From Clostridiales bacterium (lineage in GTDB: Bacteria; Bacillota; Clostridia; Lachnospirales; Lachnospiraceae), in the NCBI GenBank assembly GCA_012839295.1, contig DUNO01000007.1, positions 62,001-126,000 of the forward strand: a stretch of 64,000 nt of DNA. The letters are read 5' to 3'. A model generated the notes under the pieces. It did no database searches. It saw nothing but the letters and a program-made list of their open reading frames with translations, and had not been told where the DNA came from. Both the position numbers and the translations under genes were made by a program. Every line of letters starts with the position of its first letter. Within the stretch, counting starts at the first letter, position 1. Positions 8,944-17,117 of the stretch are shown here, piece after piece.

Positions 8944-9837
8944 CTACTCACTGCAAATTGTGGTATTATGCAGGACAAGTGTCCCGTCCTCTTCTTTCAG
9001 TTCATAAAACACAGGTCTTTCCCTCAAAGTTTCATTCGGAGTATGGAGTGTCAAATACAACCTGCCTGAATAATCCTTAAATATCATGCCATGCCCACCA
9101 TCTTTTTCAAAGATGAGTTTTTCTTCCTGACTCCACCTGCCTGTTATATCCCCGTTATCCGAGTATGCAATAGCCTCCGTATACCCTTTTTTACCAAAAC
9201 TTGACCAAAGGATGAGAAGCCTCCCCGTTTCCATTCTGTGTACAAACGGTCCATCACTTACATAGTGTGCCCCTGGTCTGTTTTTTTGAAAATGCGGTAT
9301 GATCCAGCCTGTCGCTTCAGAAGCAGAAAAAAGCGTAAAGGGCTCTCCCACTGCTTTCCTTAAATCCGGGCTTAAGCGGACGGCACAAACCTGTCCGTCT
9401 GATATCTGAACCCACTCATGTACAAATATCATATAAGGAATCCCGTCCGGACTTACGTAGAAGGTTCCATCCAAGCATTCCCAGTCCTCAGGAGTAACCT
9501 GCCTTACACTGTGTTCCTGAAACGGTCCCAGCGGAGTATCCGCCCTCAGTATGGCAGTTCCTCCGAACTTTGTAGTATCTTTAAATGTAGCAAACATATA
9601 ATATGCACCATTATATAGGTAGACTTCGGGAGCCCAGCAGCTTTTGTCTGCCCAAAAGCCCTCAGGCTTATGGAATATTTCTACTGGTTCACTCCAGTTT
9701 TTCAAATCATCACTGACATAACAGTCAAATCCTGTCCCCGCAGTCCAGCGTGTTGCTCCACGGGTTCCGTATATATAGTACTTCCCATTTGCAGGGAGTA
9801 CAAAAGGGTCACTGATATTAATTTCGCTTATTTTCAT
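8944..9837 (-). CDS. Glycoside hydrolase family 43-like enzyme (five-bladed propeller)
   Basis: A 297-residue cytosolic protein without a signal peptide. The N-terminal ISDPFVLPANGKYYIYGT carries the general-base Asp, ECLDGTFYVS the middle Asp, and YVSDGPFVHR sits where many GH43 members have the general-acid Glu. An Asp occupies that site here, as I recall for some GH43-like subfamilies. Blade repeats such as KSCWAPEVYLYNGAYYMF and LLILWSSFGKKGY support a beta-propeller. It is the first structural gene of the sugar operon, so alpha-arabinosides or xylosides are plausible substrates, which is inference. ATG 9837 has GGAG 11 bases upstream, slightly long. Confidence 0.8.
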   Translation of the reverse strand: MKISEINISDPFVLPANGKYYIYGTRGATRWTAGTGFDCYVSDDLKNWSEPVEIFHKPEGFWADKSCWAPEVYLYNGAYYMFATFKDTTKFGGTAILRADTPLGPFQEHSVRQVTPEDWECLDGTFYVSPDGIPYMIFVHEWVQISDGQVCAVRLSPDLRKAVGEPFTLFSASEATGWIIPHFQKNRPGAHYVSDGPFVHRMETGRLLILWSSFGKKGYTEAIAYSDNGDITGRWSQEEKLIFEKDGGHGMIFKDYSGRLYLTLHTPNETLRERPVFYELKEEDGTLVLHNTTICSE

Positions 9838-10087
9838 ATGGAAGTCATCTCCTTTGATTGGTATACACCACCAGCATATCCCCTATATCGAATACGTATT
9901 ATGCAAACTTTAAAAACTATGATTCAAAAGAAATTGTAACCTTTTGGATTATGTTTGTTATATGCCTATATTACTATTTAAATCCGGCTTCTTCAATACT
10001 TCGGATCCAATCCCCCACTCCATCAAAAAACCGCATATTTTTTTCACTATATTGACTGTTTTCCTATCAATTGCATAAATGAAAGCA

Positions 10088-10957
10088 CTAATTATCCTCT
10101 TTTAGTACTTTCAGCTTGGATTTCCGATATTGTAGCGGAGAGATTCCCACATATTTCTTAAAAACACGATCAAAATATGATATGGATTCATATCCCAACT
10201 TATTGGATACCTCATGAATGGATAAGTTGGGATCCAATAAATATTCCCTCGCATGCCCGATGCGCTGGCAGTTTATGAATTCATTCACGGTAAAGTTTGT
10301 GACTTCCTTGAAGATACGGCTCAGATAGCTTTTATCCATATAAAAAATACGTGCAAGATCTTCAAGTCCATAAATCTCAGAACAATGTCCAATAATATAA
10401 TTGGTGATCTCCCTTATCTTAACATATCGCAGCATTTTTCCTTCCGGTATGTTATATACTTCCGGTTTTACACCTACCCCCTTCATTACCATAAGGATAA
10501 TTTGAAGGATATAAATTTTAACCTCCGCAGAAGCCGTTGCTTCCTGTTTCCCTAATACCTCTTTCATTTTAAAAAGCAGTGATTCAATGATCTGTCTCTT
10601 GTCCTCATGTACTAAAATTACACCATGGTTTTTTTGAAAGAAGGAGCGTAAATCAATTTCCATGGCTTCATCAGCCTTTTTGAGCCATTGTTCCTCCAAT
10701 TCCACCAATATGCGGTTATGGTATTCTCCGCCTATGACGTTCGTGAAAGGAATCTGTTCTTTATCAATAAACGCTAAAGCCCCCTTGGACATACGGCATC
10801 CCTTTTTTCCAACGTAAAAAAAACGCTCCCCCTCCAACATATAATGGATCTGGTATTCATTACGATAAAATCCCGTTGATACCAGAAAGTCGCAGTCCCT
10901 TTCTACATGACTGACGCCAACACCATTGCATTTGCCTGCAAATATTACATTTTTCAT
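10088..10957 (-). CDS. AraC-family transcriptional regulator of the sugar operon
   Basis: A 289-residue protein with an N-terminal cupin-like sensing domain (YQIHYMLEGERFFYVGKKG) and a C-terminal double helix-turn-helix (about residues 185-280). The AraC signature is LARIFYMDKSYLSRIFKEVT, then INCQRIGHAREYLLDP, then SISYFDRVFKKYVGISPLQYRK. GAGGG lies seven bases before ATG 10957. It is transcribed toward the GH43/ABC genes with a 250-base gap that should hold their promoter, so it probably activates them in response to the imported sugar. The effector is unknown. Confidence 0.88.
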   Translation of the reverse strand: MKNVIFAGKCNGVGVSHVERDCDFLVSTGFYRNEYQIHYMLEGERFFYVGKKGCRMSKGALAFIDKEQIPFTNVIGGEYHNRILVELEEQWLKKADEAMEIDLRSFFQKNHGVILVHEDKRQIIESLLFKMKEVLGKQEATASAEVKIYILQIILMVMKGVGVKPEVYNIPEGKMLRYVKIREITNYIIGHCSEIYGLEDLARIFYMDKSYLSRIFKEVTNFTVNEFINCQRIGHAREYLLDPNLSIHEVSNKLGYESISYFDRVFKKYVGISPLQYRKSKLKVLKEDN

Positions 10958-10984
10958 ATCGATTCCCTCTCTGGTTTTTACTAT

Positions 10985-11250
10985 CCTTCCCTTCGGTGAC
11001 TTCTTCCATTTTTATATCCTTATCAACATAATCTTTTATGGAATTATCTATCCGAACCTTTACGTTATCCAAAATGATACTTCCAGGATCTGCCGTATCT
11101 CCTACAGACTGGTAGATGCGGAGGCGCTCCGACAGATGCACATCTGAATTCATCTCATCAAAGGTACCCGGCAAGATGGAAATAACTACAAATCCACACC
11201 CCTCCAGGTTTTCTTTTAAATTTGCTTATTTTCAGTTATTTTAATATTTT
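10985..11250 (-). pseudogene. Possible remnant of a secreted carbohydrate-binding (beta-sandwich) domain
   Basis: Upstream of the AraC gene, one minus-strand frame opens after a TAA near 11250. It encodes a short coherent stretch, GFVVISILPGTFDEM, then LSERLRIYQSVGDTADPG and SIILDNVKVRID. The last part resembles the closing strands of carbohydrate-binding jelly rolls (…IDNVKV). There is no start codon with a ribosome binding site, and the frame runs into the AraC gene. It may be the leftover 3' part of a larger secreted protein. The call is weak. Confidence 0.28.
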
Positions 11251-11507
11251 CCGCTTTCTTTCAGATTCCTTGTGTATACAATATACAACGTGTAAAAATT
11301 CCAGTCAATTATTATGTTATTTCCACTATTTTTTGTGTAATAATTCTCGTTTTATATAATTTTGACTTTATAAATAATTTTTAAAACCATCACCATATGC
11401 GCGAAATGGCTTTGTATCGAATTCCATCCTGGCATATACAGTTTTAACGGTCTTTTGTAAACCACCTTTTCCAAATTTAAATATTCTTAATTGAGGTATT
11501 CTGGGGA

Positions 11508-11535
11508 TTGACAAATTTTCGTAAAGTAGTAAAAT
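11508..11535 (+). promoter_or_regulatory. Promoter of tRNA-Gly
   Basis: TTGACA 11508-11513 and TAAAAT 11530-11535 with a 16-base spacer, ending 28 bases before the mature tRNA. The AT-rich upstream part (from about 11473) could act as an UP element. A near-copy lies at 3602-3663. Confidence 0.7.
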
Positions 11536-11563
11536 AGAAACATGCGAATACATGCAGATATAT

Positions 11564-11634
11564 GCGGATATGGTTCAATGGCAGAATGCGAGCTTCCCAA
11601 GCTTGAGATGCGAGTTCGATTCTCGTTATCCGCT
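11564..11634 (+). tRNA. tRNA-Gly, anticodon CCC
   Basis: A cloverleaf can be drawn by hand: acceptor GCGGATA/TATCCGC (7 bp), D arm around GGTTCAATGGCAGAAT, anticodon stem CGAGC/GCTTG with loop TTCCCAA (anticodon CCC, reading GGG), and T arm GCGAG-TTCGATT-CTCGT. The discriminator is T and CCA is not encoded. It is a single tRNA gene with its own promoter and terminator. Isotype is assigned from the anticodon. Confidence 0.9.
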
Positions 11635-11692
11635 TAAAAAGGAAAGACATACACCACCTAGATATTGGTATTGTATGTCTTTCCTTTTTTAT
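11635..11692 (+). terminator. Long terminator hairpin after tRNA-Gly
   Basis: Stem AAAAAGGAAAGACATAC/GTATGTCTTTCCTTTTT, about 17 bp with an 18-base loop, ending in TTTTTT. It starts immediately after the tRNA. Confidence 0.8.
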
Positions 11693-12168
11693 GTGATTCA
11701 TATTAGTAAATCAGTAAGAACAAAAGTGCAAACTCACTAGTAAGCATCTTTTATTCTTCCTAAGCCTTATTACGGTTTTAGATAAGGCTTTTTCCCGATA
11801 ATCCGCTGTAGAATCATTATTTGTATTTAGGCATTAATAATAGCGTAATTGTCAAATCCTACGCACAAGGGTAAAGTAAAACCCGGTCGAAGACCGGGGG
11901 CACGATTTTTTATTTACTTTTTGACTTATAGCACTGCGCTGGCAGCTCTTTTGACCGGGGCATAAATTTATCAATCAGACGGATTCCATTAGGTAAATTC
12001 CCATTTACCCCCAATCCAGTCTGTATGACTGATTAATAATATATAATTCACTCTTTGAAATCAGCTTTAATTTCAAACGCAACTGAAATGAAACTGATTT
12101 TTGCGCAATAGTTGGTTTAGGCAACAAGGATTTTCTGTTAAGCTGTTCCCAGAAAGGAGGCATACAAA
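11693..12168. other. Intergenic region, 476 bp, with two further hairpins
   Basis: AAGCCTTAT/ATAAGGCTT (about 11763-11792, followed on the plus strand by TTTTTCCC) looks like a second terminator. CCCGGT/ACCGGG (about 11882-11898) is followed on the minus strand by TTTTA. I see no coding frame with a ribosome binding site. The right end is the leader of the XRE gene. Confidence 0.5.
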
Positions 12169-12519
12169 ATGAATATCAGCATTCCACTTTTACTTGGAGG
12201 TTTTGTGATCTATCTTGCTATTGCGGCAGTTATCATCATTCTTGTTATACTGGTTATTCAAGCACTTCTGAAATATATCCGCTCTGGTAGTGTGCGAAAG
12301 GAAAAAGAAAGGGTAACAAGGTCGCTTGGTGAAGCGCTAAAGGAAAACCGTACCCGCTGTAAAATGACGCAGGAATTTGTAGCAGAAAGTATCGGTGTCA
12401 GTCGGCAGGCCGTATCGAAATGGGAAAGCGGCACTTCTGACCCAAGCACTTCAAATCTTCTTGCTCTCGCAAATCTGTACGGTATCTCAGCAGAAAATTT
12501 GCTAAAAGAAGTCGAGTGA
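12169..12519 (+). CDS. Membrane-tethered XRE-family HTH regulator
   Basis: A 116-residue protein. Residues about 4-36 form one long hydrophobic helix, so the protein should be fixed to the membrane, followed by a basic linker. The rest is a Cro/C1-type helix-turn-helix: LGEALKENRTRCKMTQEFVA, then GVSRQAVSKWESGTSDPSTSNLLALANLYGI. AAAGGAGG lies upstream of ATG 12169. The arrangement, an N-terminal helix plus XRE domain at the extreme C terminus, is unusual because most XRE regulators are soluble. It stands alone between the tRNA and the NAD operon. A strong terminator follows, so it is not cotranscribed with nrtR. Target genes unknown. Confidence 0.8.
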   Translation: MNISIPLLLGGFVIYLAIAAVIIILVILVIQALLKYIRSGSVRKEKERVTRSLGEALKENRTRCKMTQEFVAESIGVSRQAVSKWESGTSDPSTSNLLALANLYGISAENLLKEVE

Positions 12520-12562
12520 CCGATATTAATTCTTGATGGCAAGGTTCAAATGGCCACGCATT

Positions 12563-12601
12563 GAGGACGAAAAACCAATACGGTTTTTCGTCCTCTTTTT
12601 T
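12563..12601 (+). terminator. Terminator after the XRE gene
   Basis: Perfect 14-bp stem GAGGACGAAAAACC/GGTTTTTCGTCCTC with a 5-base loop and a run of T. It separates the XRE gene from the NAD operon. Confidence 0.85.
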
Positions 12602-12638
12602 GCAGCATTATAAAATTTAGAAATTTTTCCAAAAGGTC

Positions 12639-12672
12639 TTGACAAATCAAATTTGATATATTATATTTGATA
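12639..12672 (+). promoter_or_regulatory. Promoter and candidate NrtR operator of the NAD operon
   Basis: TTGACA 12639-12644, a 17-base spacer, and TATATT 12662-12667. The spacer carries a perfect 12-base palindrome ATCAAATTTGAT (12646-12657), and another ATTTGAT half-site overlaps the -10 box (12665-12671). A repressor bound here would block RNA polymerase. That NrtR is the ligand is inferred from nrtR being the first gene. Confidence 0.65.
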
Positions 12673-12709
12673 ATAACAACATGAATATATCAGAAAGGAG
12701 CTGATTTCC

Positions 12710-13381
12710 TTGGACAGTATATTTAATTACGAACACCCCTTTGTTTGCACGGACGCGGTTGTTTTCTCTATAAAAACACAAGAACCGGACAGTTACAGGA
12801 AGCTACCTGACACAAGCCTAAGAGTTCTGCTATACAAGCGGGATACGGATCCCAGCCAAAATAAATGGTGCCTGCCGGGCGGGTTTTTAAATATTGACGA
12901 ATTGCCTGAGGATAATATATGCCGGAAGCTTTCCGTAAAAGCTGAAGTTGACAAGTGCTGGCTAGAACAGCTTTATACCTTCTGTGACCTGAACAGGGAT
13001 CCGCGTGCACGGGTAATTTCAATAGCCTATCTCGGACTTATGAACGAAGCCGAAGCAATGAAATATGAGGGCAAGGCGACTTGGTTTGATGTGCATGCAA
13101 TATCCGAAGCCGACTTAGCTTTTGACCATTACAGCATTATACAAACTGCTTTAGAACGGTTACGGTCTAAAATTCTTTACACCAATATCATTTTCAATCT
13201 GCTGCCGGAAGAATTTACTTTGACACAGCTTCAAAATGTATATGAAACTATTCTCGGCAAAAAAGACCAGGCGGCTAATTTCCGGCGTAAAATCATAGAT
13301 TTAGTCCAGGAAACCGACCGGTACACAAGCGACAAGGGGCATCGTCCGGCAAAATTATACACAAAAAAGGAGGTCTACTGA
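12710..13381 (+). CDS. nrtR: NrtR-type regulator (Nudix-like sensor + winged helix)
   Basis: A 223-residue protein. Residues about 10-145 form a Nudix fold (NKWCLPGGFLNIDE…) and residues about 155-215 a winged helix (FNLLPEEFTLTQLQNVYETILGK, FRRKIIDL). The Nudix box is degenerate: after GGFLNIDE the helix reads ICRKLSVKAEVD in place of RExxEE, so hydrolysis is unlikely and ligand sensing is expected. NrtR proteins repress NAD genes and release DNA on binding ADP-ribose or related NAD products. The start is TTG 12710 with AAGGAG nine bases upstream. First gene of the NAD operon, two bases before the nicotinamidase gene. Confidence 0.85.
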   Translation: MDSIFNYEHPFVCTDAVVFSIKTQEPDSYRKLPDTSLRVLLYKRDTDPSQNKWCLPGGFLNIDELPEDNICRKLSVKAEVDKCWLEQLYTFCDLNRDPRARVISIAYLGLMNEAEAMKYEGKATWFDVHAISEADLAFDHYSIIQTALERLRSKILYTNIIFNLLPEEFTLTQLQNVYETILGKKDQAANFRRKIIDLVQETDRYTSDKGHRPAKLYTKKEVY

Positions 13382-13382
13382 A

Positions 13383-13916
13383 ATGAAAAAACTGTTAATC
13401 GTAGTCGATATGCAAAATGACTTTATTACAGGGGCTCTCGGTTCGCCCCAGGCACAGCGGATTGTACCGGCTGTGAAAGCAAAAATCGAACAATACAAAC
13501 AAAACGGCGGCAAAGTTCTTTTTACCCTCGACACGCATCATGATGACTATCTGACAACCCAGGAAGGCAAATACTTACCTGTAGCCCACTGTATCGAAGG
13601 CACGGACGGACATTTGATTGCCGACGGGCTGGATACTGACGGCTGCGAGGTGCTTAGCAAGCCCACCTTCGGTTCACTGGAGCTGGCAAAACAGGTTGCC
13701 GCGGGCGGTTTTGATGAAGTTGAGCTTTGCGGGTTATGTACGGATATCTGCGTCGTCTCAAATGCGTTAATTCTTAAAGCCCAGCTCCCGGAAACCAAAA
13801 TCGCCGTTGATGCCCGGTGCTGCGCCGGTGTGACAGAAGAAAGCCATAAAGCCGCGCTGCTTACCATGAAAATGTGCCAGGTGGATGTAACGGACGAGGA
13901 GGAAAATCATGTTTAA
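13383..13916 (+). CDS. pncA: Nicotinamidase-like cysteine hydrolase
   Basis: A 177-residue isochorismatase-fold protein. The catalytic triad is visible as Asp9 (VVDMQNDF), Lys93 (LSKPTFGSL) and Cys123 (LCTDICVVSNAL). A metal site is suggested by Asp50 and His52 (LDTHHDDY) and His69 (VAHC). These fit nicotinamidase, which deamidates nicotinamide to nicotinate. AAAGGAGG precedes ATG 13383, and the gene overlaps the next by eight bases. Placement with a PRPP synthetase, a phosphoribosyltransferase and NadE supports a role in NAD salvage. Activity on another amide cannot be excluded. Confidence 0.85.
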   Translation: MKKLLIVVDMQNDFITGALGSPQAQRIVPAVKAKIEQYKQNGGKVLFTLDTHHDDYLTTQEGKYLPVAHCIEGTDGHLIADGLDTDGCEVLSKPTFGSLELAKQVAAGGFDEVELCGLCTDICVVSNALILKAQLPETKIAVDARCCAGVTEESHKAALLTMKMCQVDVTDEEENHV

Positions 13917-14706
13917 GCTAAATGGTGTTCCTGTGCAGATTGAGCGTTATCCCGATGAAACACCGCGTTTGAATATTACCGTGGATTCCGACGACATAAT
14001 GCTTGAATGGCTTTGGGAAAAAGACGAAGAAATGATTTTATATTTTATAACACGGCATTTAAGGGAGCAGTACGCTGTAAAAAGTTTAACGCTATATATG
14101 CCATACATCCCTCATGCCAGAATGGATCGGGTCAAGAACCGGAAAGAAGTATTTACCCTCAAATATTTCTGTGAATTTATCAATTCCATGCATTTTGACA
14201 AGCTCATTGTCCGGGATGCCCATTCCAGTGTTTCGCTGGCACTGTTAAACAATGTGGTTTCGGAACCGGTGGATAAGAATATAAAAAAATTAATTACCCG
14301 TCTACTTGACCCGCAAAAAGACATTGTCTTTTACCCTGACGAAGGTAGTTGTAAGCGTTATTCGGAAATGATCGGATTTCCCTGCGCCTTTGGCGTTAAA
14401 AAGCGTAATTGGGACACAGGCAAAATATTAGGGCTTGATGTACATGGAGAATTGCCCGCTTCCCCATTCAATGTGCTTATGATCGACGATATTTCAAGCT
14501 ACGGCGGCACTTTCCTGCATTCCGCCCGAAAGCTGAAAGAGCTCGGCGCAGGCAGGCTGTATTTGTATATTACCCACTGTGAAAACTCTATTCTAAAGGG
14601 TGAATTGATAAACAGCGGCCTGTTTGAAAAAATTTATACAACCGAAAGTATTTATAAGGGCGACCATCCGCTGATCGAAGTTATTGGAGGTAAAGACGAT
14701 GAATAA
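13909..14706 (+). CDS. Ribose-phosphate pyrophosphokinase-like protein
   Basis: 265 residues, shorter than housekeeping Prs (about 310-320). The recognisable parts are YMPYIPHARMDRVKNRK (like the YxPYxRQDR flexible loop of PRPP synthetases), VRDAHSSVSLAL, YPDEGSCKRY and the PRPP-binding motif VLMIDDISSYGGTF. It should make PRPP, the second substrate of the transferase encoded next. Such short Prs-like proteins beside NAMPT-type genes are known from phage and bacterial NAD salvage cassettes. It overlaps pncA at the start and the transferase gene at the end (8 bases each), so the three are translationally coupled. Confidence 0.82.
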   Translation: MFKLNGVPVQIERYPDETPRLNITVDSDDIMLEWLWEKDEEMILYFITRHLREQYAVKSLTLYMPYIPHARMDRVKNRKEVFTLKYFCEFINSMHFDKLIVRDAHSSVSLALLNNVVSEPVDKNIKKLITRLLDPQKDIVFYPDEGSCKRYSEMIGFPCAFGVKKRNWDTGKILGLDVHGELPASPFNVLMIDDISSYGGTFLHSARKLKELGAGRLYLYITHCENSILKGELINSGLFEKIYTTESIYKGDHPLIEVIGGKDDE

Positions 14707-16183
14707 TATAAATCCATTGTTGCTGCTGGATTATTATAAAACCACGCACAACGAACAATACCCCAAAGGAATCACCAAAATCGTGTCCTATTACACACCG
14801 CGTATGTCGCGTATCAGCGACGAAGATAAGCTGGTGATGTTTGGTTTACAGGCGTTTATCAAGGAGTATCTTATAAAGTCATTTAACGAATTCTTTTTCG
14901 CCAGACCCAAAGAGGAAGTGTTGTCCGAGTACAGGCGCGTCATTGACCACACGCTGGGCAAAGGTATTGTGAACTATGATAAAATTGAAAAACTGCATGA
15001 TTTAGGTTATCTCCCTATTGAGATCAAAGCGATAGACGAAGGTACGAGGGTTCCCATAAAAGTGCCAATGTTCGAGATTACTAATACGCACAAGGATTTC
15101 GCGTGGCTTGTCAATACGTTGGAAACCGCGTTGAGCTGCTCCTTGTGGCATACGCAGATTTCAGCTAATGCAGGGTACCGTTACAGGCAAATCGTAAATA
15201 AATATTTTGACATCAGCGTGGATGATGATGTTCCCCGCAGCCGCGCCTTGGGCGATTTTAGTATGAGGGGACAGGAAAGCTGCGAAAGTGCCATTAAATC
15301 CAGCGCCGGATTCTGCCTGTCCTTTGTCAACACCGCTACCGTTCCGGCGATTCTTTTCTTAGAGGATTATTACAACTGCGATTGCGAAAAAGAACCGGTT
15401 GCTTTCGGCGCTATTTCTACCGAACATTCTGTAATGAACAGTAATTATGCGGTGGACGGCGACGAAATATCAATGGTAAAACGGCTGCTGAATGACATAT
15501 ATCCTGCCAACGGATTCAGTATGGTGTCGGATAGCTATGATTACTGGAACATGGTGGACAATATCATTCCCGCCTGCAAAGAGGATATTTTAAGACACGG
15601 CGGCTATATCGGTATCCGCGGCGACAGCGGCGATCCGGTGGAGATCACCACCGAAACCGTGAAAAGGTTGTGGGACACTTTCGGGGGAAAGGTAAACAGC
15701 AAGGGATATAAGATCCTGGATTCCCACATTAAAGTTATCTACGGCGACAGCATCACGCCGCAAAGAGCGGAGAGCATTTATAAAATTCTGGTTGAAAATG
15801 GGTTCGCCTGCAACAATGTTTTGTTAGGTGTCGGCAGCTTTTCCATGCAGTGTCTGGAACAAGACGACGAACTGAAACCGTACACAAGGGATACCTTCGG
15901 CATCGCCATAAAAGCAACTTATTGCGAGGTGGACGGTAAGCCGATACAGATTTACAAAGACCCAAAGACCGACACAGGGAATTTCAAGAAATCCCAGCGC
16001 GGTATGTGCGTTGTGTACCGCGGCACAGACGGGAATCTGGAATATCAAGACGGATATGATACTGCAACTATTGATTCTTTTGAGGGTGAAAATCTGTTAA
16101 AGCCGGTATTCCGCGACGGCAGGATGGTAAAGGAACAGACATTGCAAGAGATTCGCGGTATTTTGCACGAAGGCAAATTTTGA
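14699..16183 (+). CDS. nadV: NAMPT-fold nicotinamide/nicotinate phosphoribosyltransferase
   Basis: 494 residues, the length of NAMPT/NadV enzymes. Family landmarks are SYYTPRMSRI near the N terminus, MRGQES (Arg190, equivalent to human Arg196), STEHSVMN (His243, equivalent to the phosphorylated His247), MVSDSYDYWNM and IRGDSGDP. Human Asp219, which grips the amide of nicotinamide, aligns with Ala213. This suggests relaxed or switched preference toward nicotinate, and the operon, with nicotinamidase and NadE but no NMN adenylyltransferase, fits that. ATG 14699 is preceded by GGAGGT. The substrate call is inference; the fold call is firm. Confidence 0.87.
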   Translation: MNNINPLLLLDYYKTTHNEQYPKGITKIVSYYTPRMSRISDEDKLVMFGLQAFIKEYLIKSFNEFFFARPKEEVLSEYRRVIDHTLGKGIVNYDKIEKLHDLGYLPIEIKAIDEGTRVPIKVPMFEITNTHKDFAWLVNTLETALSCSLWHTQISANAGYRYRQIVNKYFDISVDDDVPRSRALGDFSMRGQESCESAIKSSAGFCLSFVNTATVPAILFLEDYYNCDCEKEPVAFGAISTEHSVMNSNYAVDGDEISMVKRLLNDIYPANGFSMVSDSYDYWNMVDNIIPACKEDILRHGGYIGIRGDSGDPVEITTETVKRLWDTFGGKVNSKGYKILDSHIKVIYGDSITPQRAESIYKILVENGFACNNVLLGVGSFSMQCLEQDDELKPYTRDTFGIAIKATYCEVDGKPIQIYKDPKTDTGNFKKSQRGMCVVYRGTDGNLEYQDGYDTATIDSFEGENLLKPVFRDGRMVKEQTLQEIRGILHEGKF

Positions 16184-16197
16184 GTGAGGTAAATAAT

Positions 16198-16935
16198 ATG
16201 TTTGACGCAAAGAAAATAAAAAAACAAATAGTGGAGTGGATCGTTGAATATTTCAAAAACAACGCATCATCCGAAACAAAGGCTATCATCGGAATCAGCG
16301 GCGGAAAGGACAGTTCCATCGTCTCAGCGCTATGTGTTGAGGCTCTGGGCAAAGAACGGGTTTTGGGCGTATTGATGCCGCAGGGGGAACAGCAGGATAT
16401 TGATGTAGCATACGATCTGTGTAAAACGCTGGATATTGCATATGTTGAAATTAATATTAAGGACTCGGTACAGACTTTATATGATGAAGCCGTAAAAGCC
16501 GGATTGGAGCTTAATAACATCGCAACGTTCAATACGCCGGCCCGTATCCGCATGACAACGCTTTACGCTATTTCCGGCATTGTCGGCGGAAGAGTTGCCA
16601 ACACCAGTAATCTTAGTGAGGATTGGATCGGTTATGCCACAAAATTCGGCGATACCTCCGGTGATTTCAGCCCTCTTTCAGATCTGACCGTTACAGAGGT
16701 AAAAGCTGTCGGAAGAGAACTTGGGCTTGCACCAAAGTTCATCGACAAAACGCCGATTGACGGTCTGTGCGGCAAAACTGACGAGGAAAATTTAGGATTT
16801 ACTTACGCGGTTTTGGATAAATATATCCGCGATGGTATCTGCGAGGATGAAAAGGTGAAAGAGAAAATCGACAGGCTTCACAATATGAATCTACATAAGA
16901 TAAATCCGATGCCGGTATTTAAGCTGAGTAATTAA
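16198..16935 (+). CDS. nadE: Ammonia-dependent NAD synthetase
   Basis: A 245-residue N-type ATP pyrophosphatase with the P-loop IGISGGKDSSIV and the downstream motifs TFNTPARIRMTTLYAI, VANTSNLSEDWIGYATKFGD, DLTVTEVKAVGRELG and KTPIDGLCGKTDEENLGF. There is no glutaminase domain, so free ammonia is the donor. It converts nicotinate adenine dinucleotide to NAD, the last step after NaMN adenylylation by a NadD encoded elsewhere. I chose ATG 16198 (GAGG eight bases upstream) over the in-frame TTG at 16180. Last gene of the operon. Confidence 0.93.
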   Translation: MFDAKKIKKQIVEWIVEYFKNNASSETKAIIGISGGKDSSIVSALCVEALGKERVLGVLMPQGEQQDIDVAYDLCKTLDIAYVEINIKDSVQTLYDEAVKAGLELNNIATFNTPARIRMTTLYAISGIVGGRVANTSNLSEDWIGYATKFGDTSGDFSPLSDLTVTEVKAVGRELGLAPKFIDKTPIDGLCGKTDEENLGFTYAVLDKYIRDGICEDEKVKEKIDRLHNMNLHKINPMPVFKLSN

Positions 16936-17117
16936 CAAATCGCAGACCTGAGAAGAGATTACTATGGCGGTCGCCGAATTGAATGATGGGCAAAGCCTCT
17001 TGGACGTTGTAATATTATTTTATATTATGTGAGCAATAAATATTTTTTCTTAAACAAGCATTGTTAGTTGCGCCACAAATATAATGAGGAGTTTGATTTA
17101 CTCCTTGCTGGGAAAGA

